A stretch of DNA of 64,000 nucleotides from Rhizobiales bacterium GAS188 (GTDB lineage: Bacteria > Pseudomonadota > Alphaproteobacteria > Rhizobiales > Beijerinckiaceae). The stretch lies in contig FNSS01000001.1 in assembly GCA_900104855.1 (NCBI GenBank), positions 4,960,001-5,024,000 of the forward strand, given 5' to 3'. Below, one piece after another: positions 36,761-45,803 of this stretch (positions are counted from its first letter, which is position 1; each line of letters opens with the position of its first letter). The translations under genes were made by a program, and so were the position numbers. The notes below the pieces were generated by a model. It was not told the DNA's origin and made no database searches. It saw only the letters and a program-made list of their open reading frames with translations.

Positions 36761-38320
36761 ATGGCAGACCAGAATCATTCCACGATCCTCATCGTCGATT
36801 TCGGCTCGCAATGGACGCAGCTCATCGCGCGGCGGGTGCGCGAAGCGAATGTGTTCTGCGAGATCGTCCCTTTCCAATCGGCCGAAGCCGGATTCAAGCG
36901 CCTCAAACCCAGAGGCGTCATCCTGTCGGGCGGCCCGGCCTCGGTCGCCGAGAGCGAGACGCCGCGCGCCGCCAACATCATCTTCTCGTCCGGCGTGCCG
37001 GTGCTCGGCATCTGCTATGGGCAGATGGCGATGGCGGCCCAGCTCGGCGGCGAGGTCGAGGCCGGCCATCACCGCGAATTCGGCCGCGCCGAGGTCGAGG
37101 TGATCGCGCGAAGTGCGCTATTCGATGGCGTCTGGCAGAATGGCGAGCGCCACACCGTGTGGATGAGCCATGGCGACCGGGTGACCGAGCTTCCGAAGGG
37201 TTTCTCAAAGGCAGCGATCTCGGAGAATTCGCCCTACGCCGTGCTCGCCGACGAGAAGCGCCGCTATTACGGGCTGATGTTCCATCCCGAGGTGGTGCAT
37301 ACGCCGGATGGCGCGAAGCTGCTTTCAAATTTCGTGCACAAAATCGCCGGCTGCCCAGGCGACTGGACCATGGCGACCTATCGCGAGGAGGCGATCGCCA
37401 AGATCCGCGCAAAGGTCGGCAAGGCGAAAGTGATCTGCGGCCTGTCGGGCGGTGTCGATTCGGCGGTGGCGGCGGTGCTGATCCATGAGGCGATCGGCGA
37501 GCAGCTCACTTGCGTCTTCGTCGATCACGGGCTGATGCGCCAGGGCGAGGCCGAGGAGGTGGTGGCGCTGTTTCGCGGCCATTACAACATCCCGCTCATC
37601 CATGTGGACGCGTCCGACATGTTCCTCGAGGCGCTGGACGGCGTCTCCGACCCCGAGGCCAAGCGCAAGACCATCGGGCGGCTGTTCGTCGAGGTGTTCG
37701 AGCGGGAAGCGAAGCGCATGGGTGGCGCCGAGTTCCTGGCGCAGGGCACGCTGTATCCCGACGTGATCGAGAGCGTCTCGGCGACCGGCGGGCCTTCGGT
37801 GACCATCAAGAGCCATCACAATGTCGGTGGCCTGCCCGAGCGCATGAATATGAAGCTGCTCGAGCCCTTGCGCGAGCTGTTCAAGGACGAGGTGCGGGCG
37901 CTCGGCCGCGAGCTCGGCTTGCCGCAGGCCTTCGTCGGCCGCCACCCCTTCCCGGGGCCCGGCCTCGCCATACGCTGTCCTGGCCCGGTGACGCGCGAGG
38001 CGCTCGACACCTTGCGCAAGGCCGATGCGGTCTATCTCGACGAGATCCGCCGCGCCGGGCTCTACGATGCCATCTGGCAGGCCTTCGCGGTGCTGCTGCC
38101 GGTGCGCAGCGTCGGCGTGATGGGTGACGGGCGCAGCTACGACCAGGTGCTGGCGCTGCGCGCCGTCACCTCGGTCGACGGCATGACGGCCGATTTCTAT
38201 CCCTTCGACATGGGCTTCCTCGGCCGTGTCGCCACCCGCCTGATCAACGAGGTGAAAGGCATCAACCGCGTCACCTATGATGTGACGTCGAAACCGCCGG
38301 GGACGATCGAGTGGGAATGA
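36761..38320 (+). CDS. guaA: GMP synthase (glutamine-hydrolysing)
   Basis: This is a 519-residue, full-length enzyme of purine biosynthesis converting XMP to GMP. The class I amidotransferase domain has [12 protein letters not shown] with the catalytic Cys and FHPEVVHT with the His/Glu pair. The ATP-pyrophosphatase domain has [17 protein letters not shown]. The C-terminal dimerisation domain ends [12 protein letters not shown]. The 3' end of guaA is a known integration site of genomic islands, and partial guaA copies downstream (42976-43236 and 43861-44003) suggest that this happened here. Confidence 0.97.
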   Translation: MADQNHSTILIVDFGSQWTQLIARRVREANVFCEIVPFQSAEAGFKRLKPRGVILSGGPASVAESETPRAANIIFSSGVPVLGICYGQMAMAAQLGGEVEAGHHREFGRAEVEVIARSALFDGVWQNGERHTVWMSHGDRVTELPKGFSKAAISENSPYAVLADEKRRYYGLMFHPEVVHTPDGAKLLSNFVHKIAGCPGDWTMATYREEAIAKIRAKVGKAKVICGLSGGVDSAVAAVLIHEAIGEQLTCVFVDHGLMRQGEAEEVVALFRGHYNIPLIHVDASDMFLEALDGVSDPEAKRKTIGRLFVEVFEREAKRMGGAEFLAQGTLYPDVIESVSATGGPSVTIKSHHNVGGLPERMNMKLLEPLRELFKDEVRALGRELGLPQAFVGRHPFPGPGLAIRCPGPVTREALDTLRKADAVYLDEIRRAGLYDAIWQAFAVLLPVRSVGVMGDGRSYDQVLALRAVTSVDGMTADFYPFDMGFLGRVATRLINEVKGINRVTYDVTSKPPGTIEWE

Positions 38321-38397
38321 TTCAAGCCCATCCGAACGCCGCCGAAACTACGCTATGGTGCGACACAAGACATTGAAAACAAAAATAAATATGCTCT

Positions 38398-38961
38398 AGG
38401 ACATTCAGCACCTATCGACACGTAGAGTTTAGCTCCGGCGGCCTGCCTGAACATCTCACGTTCCTGCAGATCGCGGGGATCGTATTAATCACCTCGGGCA
38501 TTCTGGCGCTCGCGATCGGCAAAGCCGCTGATGGAAAGCCTGTGGGATATGCCCTAGCGACCGGCGTCTCCATCGCTGGTTACTCGCTTCTTGGTGGTTT
38601 GGGCGTTCGCTCCAGCGCCAATGTTTTCACCTTTCAGGCCTGGCTGGAAATCGTGACCGGCATCGGTTTCCTGGTGTTCGCGATCGCACGACGACGACGC
38701 GACATGCGGGCGTTCGCAAAAGCAAATGGTGCGATTGGCGCGGCGGCCGGCGTGCTGTCTGTGGGAGGATACTTGGCATTTTTGACGGCGGCGCAGACCT
38801 TGCCATTGGCGCCAGTCGCAGCCCTGCGCGAGACAAGTTTGATCTTCGGCGCGGTCATTGGCGCGGTCGTATTCAAAGAGCAATTCGGACTGCGCCGCAT
38901 AGCGGCCGCGGGCTTGGTCGCGGCGGGTGTGATGGCTATCGCGGGGCGGGGCCCTCAGTAG
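38398..38961 (+). pseudogene. EamA/DMT-type transporter, C-terminal half only
   Basis: The frame is open from about 38389 and encodes EHLTFLQIAGIVLITSGILA, then a second EamA repeat from GYALATGVSIAGYSLLGG to GLVAAGVMAIAGRG, with five hydrophobic segments. A normal EamA protein has about 290 residues and ten segments; the first half is missing and no start or ribosome-binding site lies at the truncation. A GTG at 38542 could yield 139 residues. It lies immediately after guaA, so truncation at an island boundary is likely. Confidence 0.7.
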
Positions 38962-39195
38962 GGTTGGTCAGTAAAAGTGCGAGCGGAGCAAGGCTTGGGC
39001 GTTTCCATACCCGCCAGATGATGTCGCCCGCCGCTTCCGGTCTCGCCATTTTGGCAGGTTGACCGGCCCAGCCCTGAATGGAAGCCACGTTGTTCTACCG
39101 TGTTGCGGCTCCCACATCGCCTGCGTAAGGCCGCGTTGCACCGGCTAAGCCGGCGGTTTCTATAGAATTGGAAGCAGGCAATACCAGCTACGGTC

Positions 39196-39582
39196 TTACG
39201 AGTCGAAGCGCTGCTCAACGTGAAAAGATTTTGCCGTAATCAGCCAGGTTTCGTCGATGCGATGATACGAAAGATAATCCAAGTACTGGATCGCACCGAC
39301 CCGCACGCGCACTTTTGCGATTGCCTGGGTCGGCGACGCGAAATCGACCATAAGGATTTCCTGCTGCCTCGGCGCGTTGCTGGACTTTGGCGACGGGCTA
39401 GATTGCAGCAAGGCTTTGTATTCATTGGACGTCAGCAAGCGCACCTTGGCGTCGCGCAGGCCGTGCAGCTGGGCGCTCTTGGCGAATACGTGATCGAAGC
39501 GTGTCACATCGCTGTCGAACATCAGATCGAAGTAGCGCTCCACGGCATCAAGCAGCGAAGCGATCGTTTGGGCGTCCGGCAT
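39196..39582 (-). CDS. NTF2-like/SnoaL-type protein (putative lumazine-binding family)
   Basis: This is a 128-residue protein from ATG 39582: IASLLDAVERYFDLMFDSDV at the N-terminus, QQEILMVDFASPTQAIAKVRV and ITAKSFHVEQRF at the end follow the PF12893/NTF2-like pattern of a small cone-shaped barrel. Such proteins are small enzymes or binding proteins; the ligand is unknown. It precedes a GST and an NMO gene on the same strand. A longer frame to 39687 lacks a ribosome-binding site. Confidence 0.65.
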   Translation of the reverse strand: MPDAQTIASLLDAVERYFDLMFDSDVTRFDHVFAKSAQLHGLRDAKVRLLTSNEYKALLQSSPSPKSSNAPRQQEILMVDFASPTQAIAKVRVRVGAIQYLDYLSYHRIDETWLITAKSFHVEQRFDS

Positions 39583-39709
39583 GATGGTTTTCTCTGGGTC
39601 ATCGATAATTCTCTTCATCCAGGAGATCGCGAGCATGTCCTTGCGAAACGCGATGTGCATCGTATCGAGAAGACTCAGCGCGGCCACTTAGCTATGATCA
39701 CGATCCGAG

Positions 39710-40330
39710 CTACTGCTCCAGCTCTTCCTGCTTGAGAGTGCGGATCACAGAAGGACGCGCACTCATTTGTCGGAGATGCTGTTCTATTCGTGGGAAGCTC
39801 GACACGCTCAGCCCGATCCGGCTAAGCCAGCGCGCCATGAGGTATAAATATGGATCGGCGGTTGTGAAATGATCGCCCATCACCCAGGGACCGACGAACC
39901 AATGCTCCTCAATCATGCGGAAGTTCTGCGCATAAGTGTTCACAGCTTTGAGGGAGATCGCCTTTCGGGCGCATTCATCATCCGCCCAACGCTCCGGCCG
40001 GAAGTAATGGGCGAAAGTTACGTGCACCGTCGACGAGAGAAATGCCTGGAACGATGCTAGTCGCGCAGCCATGTATGGGTCGAAAGTCCCGAGTTTGGCG
40101 TCCGGATAGTTTAGCGAAATATACGTCAGAATGGCCGGGACTTCGGTCAATAGGCCGTGCTCAGTTTCGAGAACAGGTACGCGGCCTAGCGGGTTCTTCG
40201 CCAGGAATTCGGGAGCGCGTTGTCCCTTGTTAGCGAAATCGACGCGGAAAAGTTCGTAGGTCGCGGCGGCTTCTTCTAGCGCGATGTGCACGACAAGAGA
40301 GCAGGCGTTAGGAGCATAGTAAAGGAACAT
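39710..40330 (-). CDS. Glutathione S-transferase
   Basis: This is a 206-residue GST. The N-terminal thioredoxin-like domain begins MFLYYAPNACSLVVHIALEE, where the Ser/Cys next to Asn contacts glutathione, and NPLGRVPVLETEHGLLTEVPAIL has the cis-Pro and the E-x-x-A motif. The C-terminal helical domain has MGDHFTTADPYLYLMARWL. It resembles the beta/theta-like bacterial GSTs. It lies four bases after the NMO gene and is presumably co-transcribed with it. Confidence 0.87.
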   Translation of the reverse strand: MFLYYAPNACSLVVHIALEEAAATYELFRVDFANKGQRAPEFLAKNPLGRVPVLETEHGLLTEVPAILTYISLNYPDAKLGTFDPYMAARLASFQAFLSSTVHVTFAHYFRPERWADDECARKAISLKAVNTYAQNFRMIEEHWFVGPWVMGDHFTTADPYLYLMARWLSRIGLSVSSFPRIEQHLRQMSARPSVIRTLKQEELEQ

Positions 40331-40334
40331 AGGG

Positions 40335-41402
40335 CTACCTGACCATCGCCCTGGTATCGGCCCAAATGCGCTGGGCGAAATCCTGCGCTGGTTCGGGTTG
40401 AGCGAGCGACGCGGATTGACCCGCCCAAGCCTGCATCCGTTCGACGTCACCTTGTTTGACTGCCTCGGCGCGCATCAGGGCTGTCAGCCCTCGCTGGACT
40501 GGGTACGAGGCTGGCGTGGGGGCGTCGGGAGCAGTTGCCGCTTCTACATACGTAGTGGCGACGCTGCGGCCGGTACGGCCGCTGAAAACTCTGCTGAGCC
40601 GAGTACCCTCAGGCGGCGTGCGCCCGATCGCATCGGCCCACGCAGGATGAATTTGCGCTTCAGGACAACGCAGAAACCCTGTCCCGATCTGCGCGGCGCT
40701 CGCACCCAGTGCAAGTGCGGCCACGACGCCTCTTCCGTCGGCGATGCCACCGGTGGCTACTACTGGAACCGAGACGGCATCGACCACCGCGGGTAGCAAT
40801 GAGAATAAGCCCACCTGGTCACGCTCAGCATGTTCCGCCTTGAAGGAAGCCCGGTGTCCACCTGCCTCCATGCCCTGCACGACTATGACATCGGCGCCAG
40901 CAGCTTCTGCTTCCTTGGCTTCGGCAAGAGTGGACGTAATCGCGAACCACGCGATCCCCTTCGATCTTGCGCGCTCCACATAGTCGGAGGGAAACAGGCC
41001 CATTACCGAAGAAATAGCGACAGGCGACGCCTCGATCAGCGCTTCGCATTGTGCTTCAAAAGATGGCGGTGTCTGATCTCCCGCGGATGCGGGGACTTCG
41101 GGCCCCCAGTTGGCGAGGAATTCGCGTAGGTTCTCTTCGCGATTTCTATCTCGCACGGGCACAGGATCCGGAATCCAGAGATTGAGCTGAAATGATCCCC
41201 TGCTGAGGGAACGAACCTTCTCAGCCCACTGGAGGATTTCCTTAGGCTGCATGAGGAGTGCGCCGCATGCGCCAAGCCCGCCACCGGCCATGACAGCGGC
41301 AGACAGGGTCGGCGCACTTGCACCCGCCATCGGCGCCAAGAGAATAGGCATCTTTAGCCTGAAGCGGGCGCAAAAGGATTCAGCTCGATTAAAAATTGGC
41401 AT
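40335..41402 (-). CDS. Nitronate monooxygenase family protein
   Basis: This is a 355-residue FMN-dependent TIM barrel: LLAPMAGASAPTLSAAVMAGGGLG at the start (given in parts: PMAGASAPTLSAA), VIVVQGMEAGGHRA with the catalytic His region, VVATGGIADGRGVVAAL and GASAAQIGTGFLRCPEA. These are the class I NMO motifs. It oxidises alkyl nitronates such as propionate 3-nitronate, or acts as a 2-nitropropane dioxygenase-like enzyme. It is divergent from the LysR gene at 41507 and forms an operon with the GST. Confidence 0.87.
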   Translation of the reverse strand: MPIFNRAESFCARFRLKMPILLAPMAGASAPTLSAAVMAGGGLGACGALLMQPKEILQWAEKVRSLSRGSFQLNLWIPDPVPVRDRNREENLREFLANWGPEVPASAGDQTPPSFEAQCEALIEASPVAISSVMGLFPSDYVERARSKGIAWFAITSTLAEAKEAEAAGADVIVVQGMEAGGHRASFKAEHAERDQVGLFSLLPAVVDAVSVPVVATGGIADGRGVVAALALGASAAQIGTGFLRCPEAQIHPAWADAIGRTPPEGTRLSRVFSGRTGRSVATTYVEAATAPDAPTPASYPVQRGLTALMRAEAVKQGDVERMQAWAGQSASLAQPEPAQDFAQRIWADTRAMVR

Positions 41403-41470
41403 TGATCACCTCCATTCACGTTTTTGCTCAACTTAGGGGATCAGCACAAACGATATCTTTAGATTGGTGA

Positions 41471-41487
41471 TATCTCTCGTAGAGATA
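41471..41487. promoter_or_regulatory. Candidate LysR operator between NMO-GST and LysR genes
   Basis: TATCTCT (41471-41477) and AGAGATA (41481-41487) form a perfect palindrome with a three-base centre, about 20 bases before the LysR ATG and 69 bases before the NMO start. The position suits control of both divergent transcripts. Confidence 0.6.
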
Positions 41488-41506
41488 ACATGCTAGGGTG
41501 CCGTAC

Positions 41507-42409
41507 ATGGACTCGCGCGATCTCAGATATTTTGAAGCGGTCGCCCGCCTCGGCGGGATGAACAAGGCTGCCCTGGAACTTAACACCGTCCAGTCGAACG
41601 TGACCTCGCGGATACGCGAACTGGAACGGCAACTGGGAGCTAACCTATTCCGGCGTCACAGCCGCGGCGTTGCACTGACGAAGGCAGGTGCCCGGCTTCT
41701 CCCATACGCGGTCAAGATCGCCCAGGCCCTGGAGGAAGCAAGATGCGCGGTTGTGGATGACGGCACGCCGAGAGGAAGACTCCTTATCGGTTCATTGGAA
41801 ACGACCGCTGCCCTGCGCCTCTCACCATTGATCGCCGCCTTTTCGCTCAAGTATCCGGAGGTCGACTTGAGCTTGAAAGTGGGGTCAAATGACCAGATTA
41901 TCCCGCAAGTGCTTAGTATGAATTTCGACGCAGCCTTCGTGGCTGGGCCTGTTCAACATCCGAACCTCCTAGCAGAGCCCGTTTTCGAGGAAGAACTCGT
42001 CATTGCTCACGGCGTTGCGCGTGCTAGAGAGAGTTTATTCGTGAGCGGCTGCAAGATCTTGGTAAAGGCACCGGGCTGTGCGTATCGAGACAGGCTTGAA
42101 CGTCTGATGACCGATCATGGAGTATGCGAATACACTTGCCTTGAGTTTGGTACCCTTGACGCTATCATCGGGTGCGTCGAAGCCGGGCTTGGTTTTACGC
42201 TTTTGCCCCGGAGCCTCCTTGCGGGCGCTGCTGAAGCCAGCCGGTTGAAACTATATGACTTGCCCCCAAAGATTTCGGTCGTTCAGACGCTACTCGTACG
42301 CCGTCGTGAGAGTCATGAATTTAGCGCTTTGCGAGCCTTTACAGAGTTCGTGCACGAAAGAGCCAACCTGGGGAAGCTTCGCGATGGACCTCATTTGGTC
42401 GCGACATAA
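41507..42409 (+). CDS. LysR-family regulator (divergent from NMO-GST)
   Basis: This is a 300-residue LysR protein. The N-terminus MDSRDLRYFEAVARLGGMNK and ALELNTVQSNVTSRIRELE is the HTH; GTPRGRLLIGSLETTAALRL starts the effector domain, and LDAIIGCVEAGLGFTLLPRS follows. The ATG at 41507 is used; a GTG at 41498 is possible. Its base composition is less GC-rich than core genes of the window. It most likely regulates the nitronate monooxygenase/GST pair. Confidence 0.85.
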   Translation: MDSRDLRYFEAVARLGGMNKAALELNTVQSNVTSRIRELERQLGANLFRRHSRGVALTKAGARLLPYAVKIAQALEEARCAVVDDGTPRGRLLIGSLETTAALRLSPLIAAFSLKYPEVDLSLKVGSNDQIIPQVLSMNFDAAFVAGPVQHPNLLAEPVFEEELVIAHGVARARESLFVSGCKILVKAPGCAYRDRLERLMTDHGVCEYTCLEFGTLDAIIGCVEAGLGFTLLPRSLLAGAAEASRLKLYDLPPKISVVQTLLVRRRESHEFSALRAFTEFVHERANLGKLRDGPHLVAT

Positions 42410-42539
42410 TTAGATTCCGAGTGTTGGCTTCTTCTGCTTCCTGATCTGAGCCTGAACTTCCTCATAATTGTACAGAGTCGGTCGATCAGGAGACGGGCGA
42501 TGCGATCCTCATGCGGGGGTTCAAGCAGTGTACCGCTTG

Positions 42540-42827
42540 TCGGTCAGCCTACCGAATTTCCTCCTTGAGAAATATGAAAAGGCTGTTGCGGGAATCGGCG
42601 AAACTGAAGGTGAGCGCGCTCAGAAATACAGGATCGGGCAGAACATCTTTCGTGACGACCTGATGGAATACTGGAATGGGCGTTGCCCGTTGAGCGGCGA
42701 GTTGTTAATTGCTTATGCAAAGGGTGAAATATCCTACGCATTCCTGAAGCATCGATATCCATTTCTTGCAAATGAATTGGCGCGGCAAGGGCTGAAGAAC
42801 GGTTTGGCGACGATATTTAAGGTGTAA
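42540..42827 (+). pseudogene. HNH endonuclease remnant
   Basis: Residues PNFLLEKYEKAVAGIGETEG then YRIGQNIFRDDLMEYWNGRC and PLSG match the start of the HNH domain in restriction-like endonucleases, where R-G-Q-x-x-F-R..L...W.G.C..TG is followed by A-S-H-I. The A-S-H-I and later HNH residues are absent: the frame continues with 40 unrelated residues (YAKGEISYAFLKHRYPFLA) and ends. No credible start is present. It is a truncated fragment in the guaA-flanked region. Confidence 0.55.
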
Positions 42828-42975
42828 CGTCCAAGCTGGGCATCACCGGTGACAGCGCACCTATATTGTCCACCCTTCGCCACTTTGTTGGAGGGCCTGA
42901 AGCCGCCGCGGTCTCAGATCTTGCCACCGGTCGCAGTGGTGCGGCGAACGAGCGTGACCGTTGGCGACTTTTGCC

Positions 42976-43236
42976 GCCCCCGTGACCCGCGAAGCGCTCG
43001 ACATCCTGCGCAAGGCCGACGCGATCTATCTCGACGAGATTCGCTCAGCCGGCCTGTACGATGCCATCTGGCAGGCCTTCGCGGTGCTGCTGCCGGTGCG
43101 CACGGTCGGCGTGATGGGCGATGGGTGCAGCTATGACCAGGTGCTGGCGCTGCGCGCCGTTACCTCGGTCGACGGTATGACGGCCGATTTCTACCCCTTC
43201 GACATGGGCGTCCTCGGCCGCGTCGCAACGCGCATC
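42976..43236 (+). pseudogene. guaA 3'-region fragment 1
   Basis: About 260 bases encode [40 protein letters not shown] and [17 protein letters not shown], matching GuaA from about residue 406 to the VATR motif. Differences from the intact guaA are mostly synonymous, at roughly one in ten bases, so it derives from a different guaA allele. It has no start and ends in unrelated sequence. Confidence 0.88.
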
Positions 43237-43347
43237 GGGCGTGCAACTCGGGTGTCCGGCTCGCGCCCATCCTGGTTGTGAACAGCTCGATCAACGCATC
43301 CCGAGCGTCGCCACTGACCGGGTCCGGCTATTCTCATCGCCTGCTCT

Positions 43348-43731
43348 TCAATAGTAGAATTGTGACTCGAAGAGCAGGCATCCCTGCGGCCCTGCCTTGA
43401 AAGGACCGTGCTTGGCATGGGGAGGCCTGCAGGCGAAGGCCGGGGCAACGAAGGCGTCAAAGCGAGCGGGCTCGTCCTGCGACGCTACAAGCAGCACGCC
43501 GTTCGCGACAAAGACTTCCTCGTAGAAGTCGTGTTCGCGTATTTCGGCGATCTCGGCGTGAGGCGCCCAGCGCACGATGCGATTGAGATGCCCCTTGCGG
43601 ATTGTCTGGTCCATGGATCCAGCGAGGACCTTGGCTTCGATCCCCGGAGCGATGGTCTCCCAGCCGGAAGACATGTCGATGTTGAAGAACTCTTTGTGTT
43701 CCTTGCCCGTCTTTGCGTCGCGCTGGTGCAT
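43348..43731 (-). CDS. Cupin-domain protein
   Basis: This is a 127-residue single cupin from ATG 43731. HKEFFNIDMSSGWETIAPGI leads into MDQTIRKGHLNRIVRWAPHA, HDFYEEVFVANGVLLV (metal-binding His/Glu of cupin motif 1) and a late CRPPHAKHGPFKA (His of motif 2). Relatives are small ChrR-like or DUF4437-like cupins of unknown role. The frame stays open upstream to 43854, but that part has no recognised domain. It is enclosed by two guaA fragments. Confidence 0.7.
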   Translation of the reverse strand: MHQRDAKTGKEHKEFFNIDMSSGWETIAPGIEAKVLAGSMDQTIRKGHLNRIVRWAPHAEIAEIREHDFYEEVFVANGVLLVASQDEPARFDAFVAPAFACRPPHAKHGPFKAGPQGCLLFESQFYY

Positions 43732-43860
43732 GTTCCAACTCTGGCTATGCCGTGTTGCAGTTTGCAGTTTCGGCAGGAAGAGCATTGTTTCGCCCGCGTC
43801 AACCTGACCGAGCTCCGAACGCTCGAGGCCGTTCTCCGGATCAGCCGCCTTCACGGCTTC

Positions 43861-44003
43861 GGCATGACGGCCGATTTCTGCCCCTTCGACATGGACTTCC
43901 TCGGTCGCGTCGCCACCCGCATCATCAACGCGAGATGAGGGGCATCAATAGGGTCGCCTGCGACGTGACCTCAAAGCCGCCCCGGCACGATCGAATGGGA
44001 GCG
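43861..44003 (+). pseudogene. guaA 3'-end fragment 2 (decayed)
   Basis: It encodes [20 protein letters not shown] and IIN, then two small frameshifts restore GINRVACDVTSKPP and a final TIEWE equivalent whose stop codon has become CGG. It therefore covers the last 48 codons of guaA. The first 58-60 bases repeat the end of fragment 1. A likely attachment-site remnant is the ACGATCGAATGGGA stretch, compared with ACGATCGAGTGGGA at the true guaA end. Confidence 0.88.
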
Positions 44004-44279
44004 GGGAATATCTTGGAAGTCGATGAGACTAAGGAATTCGGTGCACCGTCACCGTATGCCTGGTTGAAACAGGCCTCGTTCCATTCGATCATGGATAGGC
44101 GGTCTGATCGAGAGTCGGCCACGAGGGCATGGCTCGCCGAGGCGCCCGGTCAATGACCGCTCTTGGCAGCGCAAACCGGCCATCGCGAACGGCAGCGTAG
44201 CGGGAACCGCGGAGGTCACCTTGCTGGGCGATGTCGCGAGGCAGCACTCAAGGTCGGAACCGGCGGGCGAAGTGAGCGA

Positions 44280-44987
44280 CTAGGCCTTGTACTCCAGCGA
44301 GGGATACCAGTCCGCGCCGCGCCCTTCGGGCGTCATGTCGAGCACGGTCCACAATGGGGCCGGGTCGGGCGCGCCGCGCGGGTCCTGGCCAGGGTCGCTT
44401 GCGATCATCTCCTGCGACCAGAAGTGGCGGATCGTGCCGCCCCTGCGAGTGAAGACGGCGGGCCCTCCACTATCCAATCCGCCGTCCGGGCTCCCGGCAT
44501 AGTCTCGCGTGAAGGCGTCGGTGAGAGCGCTCGCCAGCCTGAGGTTTTTCCAGCCCCGCTCGCGCTTCACCGCCGCGAGCCGCTCCAACGGCGAACGCGC
44601 GACGACCACGAGCGACACCCTCTGAGCGATGTCGTCGGCGTTGCCGTCCCAGGCGTCGAGCAGGTTCGTGCACATGGGGCATGGCCGCTTCCTCTCGGGA
44701 CCAAACATGTAGTTGTAGACCACCAGCGTCTGCTTATCGCCGAACAGGCCGGCGAGGTCACTTGGGCCGTCTTCGGTCTCGAAGCGATAGTCACCGGTAA
44801 CCGGACCTCCAGGTGGTAGCGCCCGGCGCATCGCCGCCACCCGCTCGATCTGGCGGCGGAGCTCGAACTCCTGGGCGAGCAGCGCTTGTCGTGCCGCCCG
44901 GTACTCGACGCTCTCGTTGGGGATGCGAATGGGATTTTCGCGGGCGAGCTGATCGGCGGGGGCCAGGGTCTCGGCTTTGGCGTTCAT
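44280..44987 (-). CDS. DUF899 thioredoxin-fold protein (copy 1)
   Basis: This is a 235-residue protein from ATG 44987 behind AGGAG. The helical N-terminus (RAARQALLAQEFELRRQIER) is followed by a thioredoxin-like core: QTLVVYNYMFGPERKRPCPM with a CPMC motif and LDAWDGNADDIAQRVSLVVV. The end is HFWSQEMIASD...LDMTPEGRGADW. DUF899 proteins are AhpC/TSA-related; the redox function is not established. Two other loci of the family lie at 60828-61586 and 63429-63854. Confidence 0.85.
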   Translation of the reverse strand: MNAKAETLAPADQLARENPIRIPNESVEYRAARQALLAQEFELRRQIERVAAMRRALPPGGPVTGDYRFETEDGPSDLAGLFGDKQTLVVYNYMFGPERKRPCPMCTNLLDAWDGNADDIAQRVSLVVVARSPLERLAAVKRERGWKNLRLASALTDAFTRDYAGSPDGGLDSGGPAVFTRRGGTIRHFWSQEMIASDPGQDPRGAPDPAPLWTVLDMTPEGRGADWYPSLEYKA

Positions 44988-45064
44988 GGGTGGTCTCCTG
45001 AAGTGTCTGTCTCCAAGACGATTATAGAGCGCCCGAGCCGACACTTCCGTGGTGGTGAGCACGG

Positions 45065-45700
45065 CTATTTCGACTGCACCCCATAAGCGAGAAGAAATGC
45101 CTCAACCGAGGCATCGGCGTGCCGTTCGAGTTCGGCCTTCGAGCGCGGGCTGCTGTTTCCAGTGAACATCGCTTCGTTCATAGGGATCCAAAGAAGCATT
45201 CCAAAAAAGTGACTGGCTGCCAAATAGGAGTCGCTGGTTTGCATCAGGCCTCGAATTGTGAGCTTTTGAAAGCAGGACGCCATTGAGGCCAGCATGCGCC
45301 CGAAGCCTTTTTCGTACCAACTGCGGCCGAGCTGCGGCATTCGATCCGCATTGGCGATAATCAAGCGCCGCAACTTCAACAGCTCTTCATCCATCAGCAT
45401 CGTCACCACATGTCGGGCGAGCTGTTGCAGACCACCCTCCATGAATTTCGTGTCGGAGAGCAGCGTTGTCACGGACTCGACGACATCGTTGGCGTGGTTG
45501 GCGGTCGACTGAACGACTGCCGTGAAAAGCGTCTCCTTATCCGTGAAATGCTTGTAGACGGTCTGTTTGGAAACCCCCGCCTTGGTGGCGATTTCCTCCA
45601 TGCTGGTTCCATCATAACCCCTGCTGACGAACGCCGCCGTGGCGGCTTGGATGATTTCGCGATCCTTGCGTGCCGATCTGGTCTCGCCTTCGATTTTCAT
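45065..45700 (-). CDS. TetR-family regulator
   Basis: This is a 211-residue regulator: HTH IIQAATAAFVSRGYDGTSME and IATKAGVSKQTVYKHFTDKE, then a TetR_C_7-like effector domain (LIIANADRMPQLGRSWYEKG). It is divergent from the VOC gene at 45804, and a palindrome of eight-base arms with an extra half-site lies between them, so it probably represses itself and the VOC gene. Confidence 0.87.
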   Translation of the reverse strand: MKIEGETRSARKDREIIQAATAAFVSRGYDGTSMEEIATKAGVSKQTVYKHFTDKETLFTAVVQSTANHANDVVESVTTLLSDTKFMEGGLQQLARHVVTMLMDEELLKLRRLIIANADRMPQLGRSWYEKGFGRMLASMASCFQKLTIRGLMQTSDSYLAASHFFGMLLWIPMNEAMFTGNSSPRSKAELERHADASVEAFLLAYGVQSK

Positions 45701-45715
45701 ATCGCCTCTCAGGTC

Positions 45716-45776
45716 GGTACTAGACAGTTCCGTTCCCGCGTGATAGCCACAGAACGGTACTAGACCGACTAGTACC
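45716..45776. promoter_or_regulatory. TetR operator with additional half-site
   Basis: GGTACTAG (45756-45763) and CTAGTACC (45769-45776) are perfect inverted arms with a five-base centre; a further GGTACTAG lies at 45716-45723, next to the TetR start. The pair controls the divergent TetR and VOC genes. Confidence 0.7.
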
Positions 45777-45803
45777 GGTCAACGAAGGCAAGGATTTAGA
45801 CCG

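Noticed and set aside
36761-38320. guaA as disrupted by island insertion
   Set aside because: The gene is complete with its normal GTIEWE end and stop; only the additional downstream fragments are broken.
44004-44279. Coding sequence between the last guaA fragment and the DUF899 gene
   Set aside because: Open frames exist but show no start signal, no domain and no consistent codon usage; nothing could be supported.
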